Origin: Desulfobacteraceae bacterium
GTDB taxonomy: Bacteria > Desulfobacterota > DSM-4660 > Desulfatiglandales > Desulfatiglandaceae
Length of the DNA: 7,262 bases
Assembly (NCBI GenBank): GCA_030642205.1
Contig: DAOWOF010000114.1
Location: forward strand, 1-7,262
Reading direction: 5' to 3'
A program made the position numbers and the translations under genes. Under the pieces are notes generated by a model. It did not search any database, had not been told where the DNA came from, and saw only the letters and a list, made by a program, of their open reading frames with translations. This document shows positions 1 to 5,944 of this stretch, one piece after another; the stretch's first letter is position 1; each line of letters starts with the position of its first letter.

Positions 1-570
1 ATGGCTGGAAGCATGACAGTTGACAGCTCTGACAAGCAGACCAGGTTTATGCGATTCTGTGATTCTTTTAATATTCCGATAATACTGCTGGTTGATACTC
101 CTGCCTACCTTCCAGGTAAACATCAAGAGCATACCGGAATCATTCGTCATGGAGCAAAAGTCCTGTACGCGCTTTGTGAAGCCACTGTTCCAAGGGTTGT
201 AGTTGTTATCAGGAAATCCTATGGCGGAGGAAATCTGGGAATGGGGATTGTGCCTGGAATGGGAACTGATATGGTTTATTATTGGCCCATTGTTGAGGTT
301 GGCGTCTTAGGGGCAGAAGCGTCTGTAAACCTCTTTTTTGGCAAGGAAATCATGGCTGCTGATAACCCTGAAGAGATGCGAGCCAAAAAGCTTGAAGAAT
401 ATTCCGCTTTATATGCTAATCCTTTACGGGAGGTGTCGGCTAATTGGGCTATAGAAGATGTTATAGATCCAAAAGAAACCAGAAAAGTTTTGGTCAATGC
501 ATTAAAGCTGCTCTCTACTAAGGATAATACTCCTCATATTTCAAAACGTCATGGCAATATACCATTATAA
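1..570 (+). CDS. Acyl-CoA carboxylase carboxyltransferase subunit, C-terminal part (5' end outside window)
   Basis: This is the C-terminal carboxyltransferase domain of the biotin-dependent acyl-CoA carboxylase beta / glutaconyl-CoA decarboxylase alpha family, which moves a carboxyl group between carboxybiotin and an acyl-CoA. Visible family landmarks are DSSDKQTRF (residues 8-16), the strand FNIPIILLVDTPAYLPG (23-39), GIIRHGAKVLYALCEATVPR (46-65), the glycine-rich oxyanion segment RKSYGGGNLGMG (71-82), YYWPIVEVGVLGAEASV (93-109) and the typical ending HGNIPL. Family members run to roughly 500 residues and only 189 are present, so the ATG at base 1 is almost certainly an internal Met, not the start. 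The intact C-terminus argues against a pseudogene. A hairpin terminator follows directly. The biotin-carrier and biotin carboxylase partners are not in the window, so carboxylase versus sodium-pump decarboxylase cannot be decided. The GGGNLGMG variant differs from the GGAYDVM-type loop of classical propionyl-CoA carboxylases. Confidence 0.9.
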   Translation: MAGSMTVDSSDKQTRFMRFCDSFNIPIILLVDTPAYLPGKHQEHTGIIRHGAKVLYALCEATVPRVVVVIRKSYGGGNLGMGIVPGMGTDMVYYWPIVEVGVLGAEASVNLFFGKEIMAADNPEEMRAKKLEEYSALYANPLREVSANWAIEDVIDPKETRKVLVNALKLLSTKDNTPHISKRHGNIPL

Positions 571-600
571 GATTTTTTTATTAAGTTAATGGCGTCTGGG

Positions 601-647
601 AAGCTATCAGAGCTTGCGGCATAAAGCCTTTCTCGGATAGCTTTTTT
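601..647 (+). terminator. Rho-independent terminator after the carboxyltransferase gene
   Basis: The arm AAGCTATCAGAG (601-612) pairs with CTCGGATAGCTT (632-643) with one A/G mismatch. A small inner GGC/GCC stem (618-620 with 626-628) closes the loop, and a run of six T follows (642-647). It lies 31 bases past the stop codon. It also sits only 11 bases before the ribosome site of the next gene (AAGGAG, 658-663), so that gene depends on read-through or on a promoter overlapping the hairpin. Confidence 0.85.
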
Positions 648-671
648 AAGTCATATTAAGGAGATTATTGA

Positions 672-1373
672 ATGGCAGGGATAAAAATACAATTTCTGGG
701 GCATTCCGGCTTCAAAATCACGTCTTTGGAAGGGAAAATATTATTTATTGATCCATGGCTCAATGGAAATCCTTTAGCTCCTGTTAGTGTGGATAAAATC
801 GATAAGGCCGATTTTGTTTTGGTAACGCATGATCATTTCGATCATATGGGGGATGCTCCTCAAATTATACAGGCCACTGGCGCGACCCTGATCTGTATGC
901 CTGAAACAATCGAAAGATTAATAATAAAGTCTGAAATCCAGGAATCCCAGGTAATTTTCGGGATGGGCATGAATATCGGAGGAACGGCTAACCTGGATGG
1001 CATTTCAATCACCATGACACAAGCCTTTCATTCCGCGCAAACAGCTAATCCTGCTGGATTTATAATTAAACTGGAGAATGGATTCACTATTTATCATGCA
1101 GGTGATACCGGCGTTTTTGCCTCAATGAAGACCTTGGGAGATATCTATAAACCTGATTTGGCAATGTTGCCGATAGGCAGTGTATTTACCATGGATCCGG
1201 TTCAGGCTGCCTATGCGGCAGGGCTTTTGGGAGCTGGCATTGTAGTTCCGATGCATTATGGAACCTTTCCTGTTCTGGAACAGGATCCATTATCTTTTAT
1301 TGAGATAATGAAGAGAGATGCTCCTGATAAAGAAGTAATTATAATCGAGCCAGGCCAGGAAATGGCTTTTTAA
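672..1373 (+). CDS. Metallo-beta-lactamase-fold metal-dependent hydrolase (UPF0173 / UlaG-like)
   Basis: This is a 233-residue cytoplasmic hydrolase of the metallo-beta-lactamase superfamily, close to the UPF0173 group (COG2220), which usually runs to about 225-230 residues. It has no signal peptide or membrane segment. Metal ligands are readable: the opening FLGHSGF (H11), the THDHFDH signature (H53, H55, D57, H58), H120 in AFHS, HAGDT (H142, D145) and the late MHYGTFP (H195), followed by a closing EPG (227-229). All expected ligand positions are intact, so it should bind two metal ions, probably Zn, Mn or Fe. The physiological substrate of this family is not established. An esterase, thioesterase or phosphodiesterase role is possible, and a clean-up function on acyl-CoA or lactone intermediates would suit the neighbourhood, but that is inference. 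AAGGAG (658-663) lies 8 bases before the ATG and fixes the start. The next gene begins 10 bases after the stop, so the two are co-transcribed. Confidence 0.9.
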   Translation: MAGIKIQFLGHSGFKITSLEGKILFIDPWLNGNPLAPVSVDKIDKADFVLVTHDHFDHMGDAPQIIQATGATLICMPETIERLIIKSEIQESQVIFGMGMNIGGTANLDGISITMTQAFHSAQTANPAGFIIKLENGFTIYHAGDTGVFASMKTLGDIYKPDLAMLPIGSVFTMDPVQAAYAAGLLGAGIVVPMHYGTFPVLEQDPLSFIEIMKRDAPDKEVIIIEPGQEMAF

Positions 1374-1383
1374 GGATAGACTC

Positions 1384-1713
1384 ATGCCAAAAGAATATAC
1401 ACATCAGAATTTAGATGAAGTTATTTACTCCATTAGCGGCCATTATGCTATTGACAAGGAAACTTCTATTATGTTTAATGGCAAACGATTAATGTATGTT
1501 ATTGGCAATGCTAAAATAGATGCGTCTTGCTGCGGGGAAGGGGGCTGTCGTTATGCCCTGATTCCTGGTTATATTTTGGCATGGAAAGAAACGCTAAATG
1601 ATAAAGGTGAATTTATAACAAAGGTAGAACCTGTAAAAGATAAGGCTTCCAGAAAGGAAATTTTTAACATCCTTCAAAAGAAGGAGATTATTACCCAAAT
1701 CGAATTTTGGTGA
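1384..1713 (+). CDS. Conserved-looking small protein of unknown function with a CCGEGGC motif
   Basis: I do not recognise this 109-residue protein. It is soluble, has no signal peptide or membrane helix, and looks like a compact alpha/beta domain. The N-terminal half (about 1-48) has alternating hydrophobic strands, including RLMYVIGNAKI. A cysteine-rich turn ASCCGEGGCRYALIPGY (Cys 49, 50, 55) follows, then a strand YILAWKE, a charged stretch (70-92) and a helical tail ending QIEFW. The CC-x4-C cluster in a Gly-rich loop could bind a metal or iron-sulfur cluster or form a redox pair; this is inferred from spacing only. Its ribosome site AAGGA (1372-1376) overlaps the stop codon of the hydrolase gene, which strongly supports translation and a shared transcript with it. 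Codon use matches the neighbours, and the frame is open from an ATG with proper spacing, so it is very likely a real gene. Confidence 0.8.
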   Translation: MPKEYTHQNLDEVIYSISGHYAIDKETSIMFNGKRLMYVIGNAKIDASCCGEGGCRYALIPGYILAWKETLNDKGEFITKVEPVKDKASRKEIFNILQKKEIITQIEFW

Positions 1714-1775
1714 TGGTTATGTGCCTTGACAAAATAACCTCAAAAAATTCAGGGAAGACTATTGTTTTTATTTCA

Positions 1776-1836
1776 TATGCAGCGCCTGAATGGAAACTGC
1801 TAATTTTCTGGTTTTCGTTTGTGCGTTATGCAGCGC
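1776..1836. repeat. Pair of 10-bp direct repeats (TATGCAGCGC) in the gap before the synthase-like gene
   Basis: TATGCAGCGC occurs at 1776-1785 and again at 1827-1836, starting 51 bases apart, which is close to five helical turns. Similarity extends rightward (CTGAATG versus TTAAAATG). The two copies lie in the 166-base space between the small-protein gene and the HMG-CoA-synthase-like gene. This spacing would suit a regulator binding twice on one DNA face, but no matching regulator gene is present. Confidence 0.4.
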
Positions 1837-1863
1837 TTAAAATGTTGAATTCATCGATCTTAT

Positions 1864-1870
1864 AAGGAGG
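1864..1870 (+). promoter_or_regulatory. Shine-Dalgarno site that decides the start of the synthase-like gene
   Basis: AAGGAGG lies 9 bases before the ATG at 1880 but only 3 bases before the in-frame TTG at 1874. Normal spacing therefore favours the ATG, giving a 483-residue product beginning MVGIVSYGAYIP. Confidence 0.85.
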
Positions 1871-1879
1871 TTTTTGGAT

Positions 1880-3331
1880 ATGGTAGGAATTGTCTCTTAT
1901 GGAGCGTATATACCAAAATTTAGAATTGATCGCAAAATTATTTATCAGGCTATGGGATGGTTTGATGGCGGAACCTATCAACCAGGAGAGAAAGCTGTAG
2001 CCAATTTTGATGAAGATAGTATTTCGATGGCTGTTAACAGTACCTATGATTGTTTAACGGATATTGATTCCAAGGATATGGATGCGCTGTTTTTTGCAAC
2101 TACTACCGCGCCATATAAGGAAAGATTGAATTCTGAAATTATTGCGACTGCCTGTGATTTGCGGAATGATATTCGTAGCGCTGATTATTCCAATAGTGTC
2201 AAGGCAGGGACCACAGCATTACTTGCCGCTATTGACTCCGTTAAGGCTGGATCAGCCAAAAATGTTGTTGTTGCTGCCGCTGATTGCAGGGTTGCCAAAC
2301 CAGGAAGCTCTCAAGAGGAATTTTTTGGTGATAGCGCCGCATCGTTGGTTATTGGCGAAGATAATATAATCGCCAATCTCGTTGGATCTCATTCTGTTTC
2401 CTATGATTTTCCTGATTGCTGGAAATCCAGTACAGATAAATATCATCGACAATGGGAAGATCGTTTTATAAGAACAGAAGCATATTCCAAATTCATATTG
2501 GAAGCTATCTCAGGTTTAGTAAAAAAGACGGGGCTGGATATTAATTCGGTTTCCAAAGTTGCTTTTCCATGCTTGTATCCAGGTGACTTTAAAAAAATTG
2601 GAAAGATGTTAGGCCTGGGTCTTGAAAAGCTTCAAGATCCAATGATTGCAAATGTAGGATATACAGGAGCCAGTAATTCATTAATGCTTTTGACAGCAGC
2701 TCTTGAAGATGCCAAACCAGGGGATAAAATTATTGTGGCCAGCTTTGGCAGTGGTAGTGATGCCCTCTTGTTTGAAGTTACAGAAGAAATAGAAAAGATA
2801 AAAGGAAATCGAAGAGGAATAAAAAAACATCTGGCTGCCAAAAAGGCGCTTACAAACTACGAGAAAATGCTGGCTTTCAGGGATATCTTACCCGTTGAAA
2901 AGGGAATTCGAGGAGAAACCGCAGGCACGTTTACCAGTTTTTCTACAGTCTGGAGAGAACGTAACCTGGTGATGGCTCTTTATGGTTCCAAATGCCAGGC
3001 ATGTGGAACACCTCAAATACCAGCACAACGAATTTGTGTGAATCCTGATTGCGGAGCTATTGATCAAATGGAACCGTATAAATTTGCAGGCAGGAAGGCA
3101 ACAATATTTACATATACTGGCGATAATCTGGCTTATACACCTTCTCCTCCCGCAATATACTGTATTGCTGATTTTGAGGGAGGAGGAAGATATTGGTTTG
3201 ATATTACTGATGCAGATCTTGATGCTGTTGAAGTCGGAATGGAAATTGAACCAACTTTTCGCAGGAAATATAAAGATGATAAACTCGGAATGCATATCTA
3301 TTTCTGGAAAATGCAGCCGATTATGCAATAA
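1880..3331 (+). CDS. HMG-CoA-synthase-like protein fused to a DUF35 zinc-ribbon/OB-fold domain, catalytic residues apparently lost
   Basis: Residues 1-300 have the thiolase/ketosynthase fold of the HMG-CoA synthase family: MVGIVSYGAYIPKFRI at the N-terminus, FFATTTAPY (71-79), SVKAGTTALLAA (106-117), FFGDSAASLVIG (148-159), NVGYTGASNS (258-267) and PGDKIIVASFGSGSDALLFEV (280-300). A basic linker (about 301-345) leads to a DUF35 rubredoxin-like zinc ribbon with Cys372, Cys375, Cys386 and Cys391, then an OB-fold to residue 483. The position of the nucleophilic Cys (usually AC-K-AGT) reads SV-K-AGT, so Val107 replaces it. The usual acid/base Glu (ESxxP region) aligns with Thr75, and no His is seen around FPCLYPGDF (229-237), where the family has one. 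These alignments are made by eye from memory of the family. The protein is therefore probably not an HMG-CoA synthase but a CoA-binding or scaffolding partner of the thiolase encoded 103 bases downstream. DUF35 domains are known to dock on thiolases. Confidence 0.85.
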   Translation: MVGIVSYGAYIPKFRIDRKIIYQAMGWFDGGTYQPGEKAVANFDEDSISMAVNSTYDCLTDIDSKDMDALFFATTTAPYKERLNSEIIATACDLRNDIRSADYSNSVKAGTTALLAAIDSVKAGSAKNVVVAAADCRVAKPGSSQEEFFGDSAASLVIGEDNIIANLVGSHSVSYDFPDCWKSSTDKYHRQWEDRFIRTEAYSKFILEAISGLVKKTGLDINSVSKVAFPCLYPGDFKKIGKMLGLGLEKLQDPMIANVGYTGASNSLMLLTAALEDAKPGDKIIVASFGSGSDALLFEVTEEIEKIKGNRRGIKKHLAAKKALTNYEKMLAFRDILPVEKGIRGETAGTFTSFSTVWRERNLVMALYGSKCQACGTPQIPAQRICVNPDCGAIDQMEPYKFAGRKATIFTYTGDNLAYTPSPPAIYCIADFEGGGRYWFDITDADLDAVEVGMEIEPTFRRKYKDDKLGMHIYFWKMQPIMQ

Positions 3332-3338
3332 AGGTTTA

Positions 3339-3354
3339 AATTGAATATTCAATT
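3339..3354. promoter_or_regulatory. Perfect 16-bp palindrome between the synthase-like and thiolase genes
   Basis: AATTGAATATTCAATT is a perfect inverted repeat with no loop, starting 8 bases after the stop codon of the upstream gene. No T run follows, so it is not a rho-independent terminator. It has the shape of a dimeric repressor site, but an AT-rich palindrome of this size could also arise by chance. Confidence 0.35.
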
Positions 3355-3423
3355 GATCCAGATACATATTATAAATCAGGTAACTCAAAATCAGGGATCT
3401 ATTGCTTAAGAGGCGTTTTTTTG

Positions 3424-3429
3424 AGGAGG
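3424..3429 (+). promoter_or_regulatory. Shine-Dalgarno site that decides the thiolase start
   Basis: AGGAGG ends 5 bases before the ATG at 3435. The longer in-frame possibility, TTG at 3402, has no ribosome site, and it would place this AGGAGG inside the coding region. The ATG is therefore chosen, giving 399 residues. Confidence 0.85.
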
Positions 3430-3434
3430 TAAAA

Positions 3435-4634
3435 ATGAGTAAAGGAATCAGAGATAAGGTTGCAATTATCGGGATGGGGTGCACCAAATTTGGTGAGCAT
3501 TGGGATAAAGGAGCCGAAGATCTATTAGTAGAATCATATGTTGAAGCCATTGCGGATGCAGGGATAGAGAAAAAAGATATCCAGGCTGTATGGTATGGCA
3601 GTTGTAATGATGAGTATAGCTTTGGAAAATCGGCAATAGCTCTTAGCCAAACACTTAAACTTCCCTTTATTCCGGTAACAAGGGTTGAGAATATGTGTGC
3701 TACAGGGTCTGAGGCCATAAGAGGAGCTGCGTATTCAATTGCGGCTGGGGTCCATGATGTTTGTTTGGCTATTGGAGTTGAGAAACTTAAAGATACCGGT
3801 TTTGGAGGTCTTGGAGAAGTAGCAGCGAATTCAGGGCTTAAAGGCAAGCTGATTTTGCCTTCTTATAGCGGACCAGGAGGATTTGCTCTTCTGGCTACAA
3901 AATATTTTGCAAAGTATGGTCTTTCTGCTGAAAAAGGGAAGGAAGTATTGGCAATGGTGTCAGCCAAGAGCCATGCAAATGGATGTCTTAATCCAAAGGC
4001 TCATTTACGAAAGCATATTACTGTTGAAATGGTAATGAAGGCTCCCATGATTGCATGGCCCCTTGGATTGTTTGACTGCTGTGGCGTTAGTGACGGCTCA
4101 GCGGCAGCAATAGTATGCAGAGCTGATTTGGCAAAGAATTTCAGGGATGATCCTGTTCTGATTAAAGCTATGCAGATTGCTGCCAGTTCAGGTGAAGAAC
4201 TTATGTATCAAGGCTCATGGGATGGCTCTTATGTTATGACAGGGGCACACTGCGCAAAAAAAACCTATGAAGAGGCAGGGATAAAGAACCCCAGAGAAGA
4301 AATTGATATGATGGAGGTTCATGACTGCTTTTCTATCACTGAGCTTGTTACCTATGAAGATTTACAGATTTCAGCCAGAGGCAAGGCGCCGGATGATGTA
4401 AAAGATGGTTTTTATAATCTTGACGGCAAAATTCCCTGCCAGCCTGATGGCGGCTTAAAGTGCTTTGGTCATCCTATTGGCGCCAGTGGTCTGAGGATGA
4501 TGTATGAGATGTACAAACAACTCCAGGGCAAGGCAGACAAAAGGCAGCTTAAAGATCCAAAAATAGGGCTCACCCATAATATGGGCGGGGTTCCTTATCA
4601 AAATGTTGTTAGTATTAATATACTGGGTCTCTAA
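3435..4634 (+). CDS. Thiolase of the SCP-x / acetyl-CoA acetyltransferase-like type
   Basis: This 399-residue thiolase-fold enzyme should cleave a 3-oxoacyl-CoA with CoA, or run the reverse condensation. Residues 1-20 (RDKVAIIGMGCTKFGEH) match the SCP-x and archaeal-type thiolase opening. The nucleophile is Cys88 in ENMCATGSEA. The second active-site loop is EVHDCFS (His296, Cys298), the HDCF variant that replaces NEAF in SCP2-type thiolases, and the third is CFGHPIGASG (His346). The classical C-terminal CxG motif is absent and reads HNMGGVP (381-387), as expected for this subgroup, where the Cys of HDCF is thought to serve as acid/base. All key residues are present, so it should be active. 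That distinguishes it from the steroid aldolase Ltp2, which resembles thiolases but lacks their nucleophile. It follows the DUF35 fusion gene and ends before a strong terminator. The arrangement resembles bbsA-bbsB and the archaeal thiolase/HMGCS/DUF35 set, so a stable complex with the upstream product is likely. Confidence 0.9.
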   Translation: MSKGIRDKVAIIGMGCTKFGEHWDKGAEDLLVESYVEAIADAGIEKKDIQAVWYGSCNDEYSFGKSAIALSQTLKLPFIPVTRVENMCATGSEAIRGAAYSIAAGVHDVCLAIGVEKLKDTGFGGLGEVAANSGLKGKLILPSYSGPGGFALLATKYFAKYGLSAEKGKEVLAMVSAKSHANGCLNPKAHLRKHITVEMVMKAPMIAWPLGLFDCCGVSDGSAAAIVCRADLAKNFRDDPVLIKAMQIAASSGEELMYQGSWDGSYVMTGAHCAKKTYEEAGIKNPREEIDMMEVHDCFSITELVTYEDLQISARGKAPDDVKDGFYNLDGKIPCQPDGGLKCFGHPIGASGLRMMYEMYKQLQGKADKRQLKDPKIGLTHNMGGVPYQNVVSINILGL

Positions 4635-4665
4635 TCTAAAATGTGAAATCAGTATTATAGTTATG

Positions 4666-4696
4666 AAAGGGAGGCTAAAATAGCCTCCCTTTTTTT
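4666..4696 (+). terminator. Strong rho-independent terminator between converging genes
   Basis: AAAGGGAGGCTA (4666-4677) and TAGCCTCCCTTT (4681-4692) form a perfect 12-bp stem with an AAA loop, followed by a T run over 4690-4696. It ends the thiolase transcript. Read from the minus strand, the same hairpin is followed by only three T, so it may also stop the converging dehydrogenase transcript, but less efficiently. Confidence 0.93.
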
Positions 4697-4755
4697 AGTC
4701 AGTATCCAAACCAAAACAAGATGTTTTTTTCAAGTTCAAGTTGTTCAGGCTCTAG

Positions 4756-5889
4756 TTAAAGGCCTAATTCCTGTGCTACTATTTCCCGATGGAAATCAGC
4801 ATCCCCATAACTGCTCCCCCCAGATTTGATTCGTCTAAAATAGAGCTGAAGATCGTGTTCTTCCATAAAACCGATTCCGCCTGTGGCCTGATGAGCCAGG
4901 GCCTGGAGATTACGGCATGAATCACTAACCCATGCCTTGGCCATGGATACCTCTTTATCACATGGTAAAGCAGCGCTGATTTTACTTGCTGCCATATAAG
5001 TCATCCATTTAGATGTTTCAAGGTAGGTCAGGATATTGGCACAATGATGCTGAACAGCTTGAAAGCTTCCGATCTTTTGGCCAAACTGCTCTCTTTCATT
5101 AGCATTTTCCAGAGTTAGCTCCAAGGCTCTTTGGCCGCCTCCAACAAGCTCGGCACACTTGGCAATTGCAGCGTATTTAAGTACTTTTTTAATAGCAGGC
5201 CATCCCTTATCTACTTCTCCTAAAACATTATCAGAAGAAATAACAAGGTTTTTAAAGGTAACCTCACTTTGCTTATCTCCACCGAATGTCTTTAAGGGTG
5301 TAACTTGAAGACCTGCTGCCTCTTTATCAATCAAAAAGAGTGTTATCCCATCCTCTTTATTTCCTGCATTCTTTGTTCTTGCAACACAAATTATTTTATC
5401 AGCTATATGAGCATCAGGGACAAAGAGTTTTGTGCCGTTAATGACAAAATTTTCATCCTGTTTTTTAGCTGATACTAATATAGATTCAGGTTTTATAGAG
5501 GCATTTTCTTCAACCATGGCAAGACTGACAATACAATTTCCTTCAGCTATCTTTGGAAGCAGTGATTCTTTCTGCTTTGAATTACCAGCCGTCATAATTG
5601 CTGTTATTCCAAGTACAACTGTAGAAAAAAAGGGTCCTGGTAAACAAAAATAACCCATTTCTTCTAATAAGATAGTCAAGTCAAGGAAATTCCCCTCGAT
5701 ACCTCCATATTCTTCAGGCAGCATTACTCCCATCCATCCTAGCTCAGCCATTTTTTGCCAAAGTTCAGGGGTAAAACCCTGATCGCTTTTTTCCATATCC
5801 CTAACAAACATTGCATTACATTCGCTTGAAAGAAAGCTATGGGCTGAATCCTTGATTAATTTTTGATCTTCATTTATATCATAATCCAT
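4756..5889 (-). CDS. Acyl-CoA dehydrogenase-like subunit lacking the usual catalytic base
   Basis: This 377-residue protein of the acyl-CoA dehydrogenase family has an N-terminal helical domain (about 1-115, with LGWMGVMLPEEYGG at 50-63), a middle beta domain (about 120-222, with INGTKLFVPDAHIADKIICVAR) and a C-terminal helical domain. It keeps the FAD-contacting segment EREQFGQKIGSFQAVQH (265-281) and QATGGIGFMEEHDL (335-347). Two hallmarks are lost. The YTEPxAGSD signature is replaced by AMVEENASIK (124-133). The end that normally carries a Glu in YEGTSxIQR reads YGDADFHRE (361-369), with Gly362 in its place. The alternative Glu of isovaleryl/long-chain types is also absent (KYAAIAKCAELVGG, 238-251). 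It most likely acts as the non-catalytic half of an alpha2beta2 dehydrogenase with the product of the gene 55 bases upstream. GGGAGA (5896-5901) lies 6 bases before the ATG. The specific substrate is unknown. Confidence 0.88.
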   Translation of the reverse strand: MDYDINEDQKLIKDSAHSFLSSECNAMFVRDMEKSDQGFTPELWQKMAELGWMGVMLPEEYGGIEGNFLDLTILLEEMGYFCLPGPFFSTVVLGITAIMTAGNSKQKESLLPKIAEGNCIVSLAMVEENASIKPESILVSAKKQDENFVINGTKLFVPDAHIADKIICVARTKNAGNKEDGITLFLIDKEAAGLQVTPLKTFGGDKQSEVTFKNLVISSDNVLGEVDKGWPAIKKVLKYAAIAKCAELVGGGQRALELTLENANEREQFGQKIGSFQAVQHHCANILTYLETSKWMTYMAASKISAALPCDKEVSMAKAWVSDSCRNLQALAHQATGGIGFMEEHDLQLYFRRIKSGGSSYGDADFHREIVAQELGL

Positions 5890-5944
5890 AAGAAGTCTCC
5901 CGCTTATTAAGTTCTGTTTAAAATGGGGCTGCGATGTCCGGAAT

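Noticed and set aside
1726..1731. Perfect TTGACA resembling a -35 box
   Set aside because: No acceptable -10 hexamer is found 16-18 bases downstream (the sequence there is around TTCAGG), so a promoter cannot be supported.
1874..1879. TTG start six bases before the chosen ATG of the synthase-like gene
   Set aside because: It would leave only 3 bases after AAGGAGG, while the ATG at 1880 has a normal 9-base spacing and gives the expected N-terminus.
3402..3434. N-terminal extension of the thiolase from a TTG
   Set aside because: No ribosome site precedes it, and it would translate through the clear AGGAGG of the ATG at 3435. The added residues (LKRRFFEEVK) are not thiolase-like.
2888..3847. 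Long open frame (about 319 codons) on the minus strand
   Set aside because: It lies opposite the C-terminal part of the DUF35 fusion gene and the N-terminal part of the thiolase gene, both strongly supported. Its translation is low-complexity and resembles no protein, so it is an antisense shadow.
5432..5653. Short plus-strand open frame inside the dehydrogenase gene
   Set aside because: It is wholly antisense to a well-supported acyl-CoA dehydrogenase, has no ribosome site and no recognisable domain.
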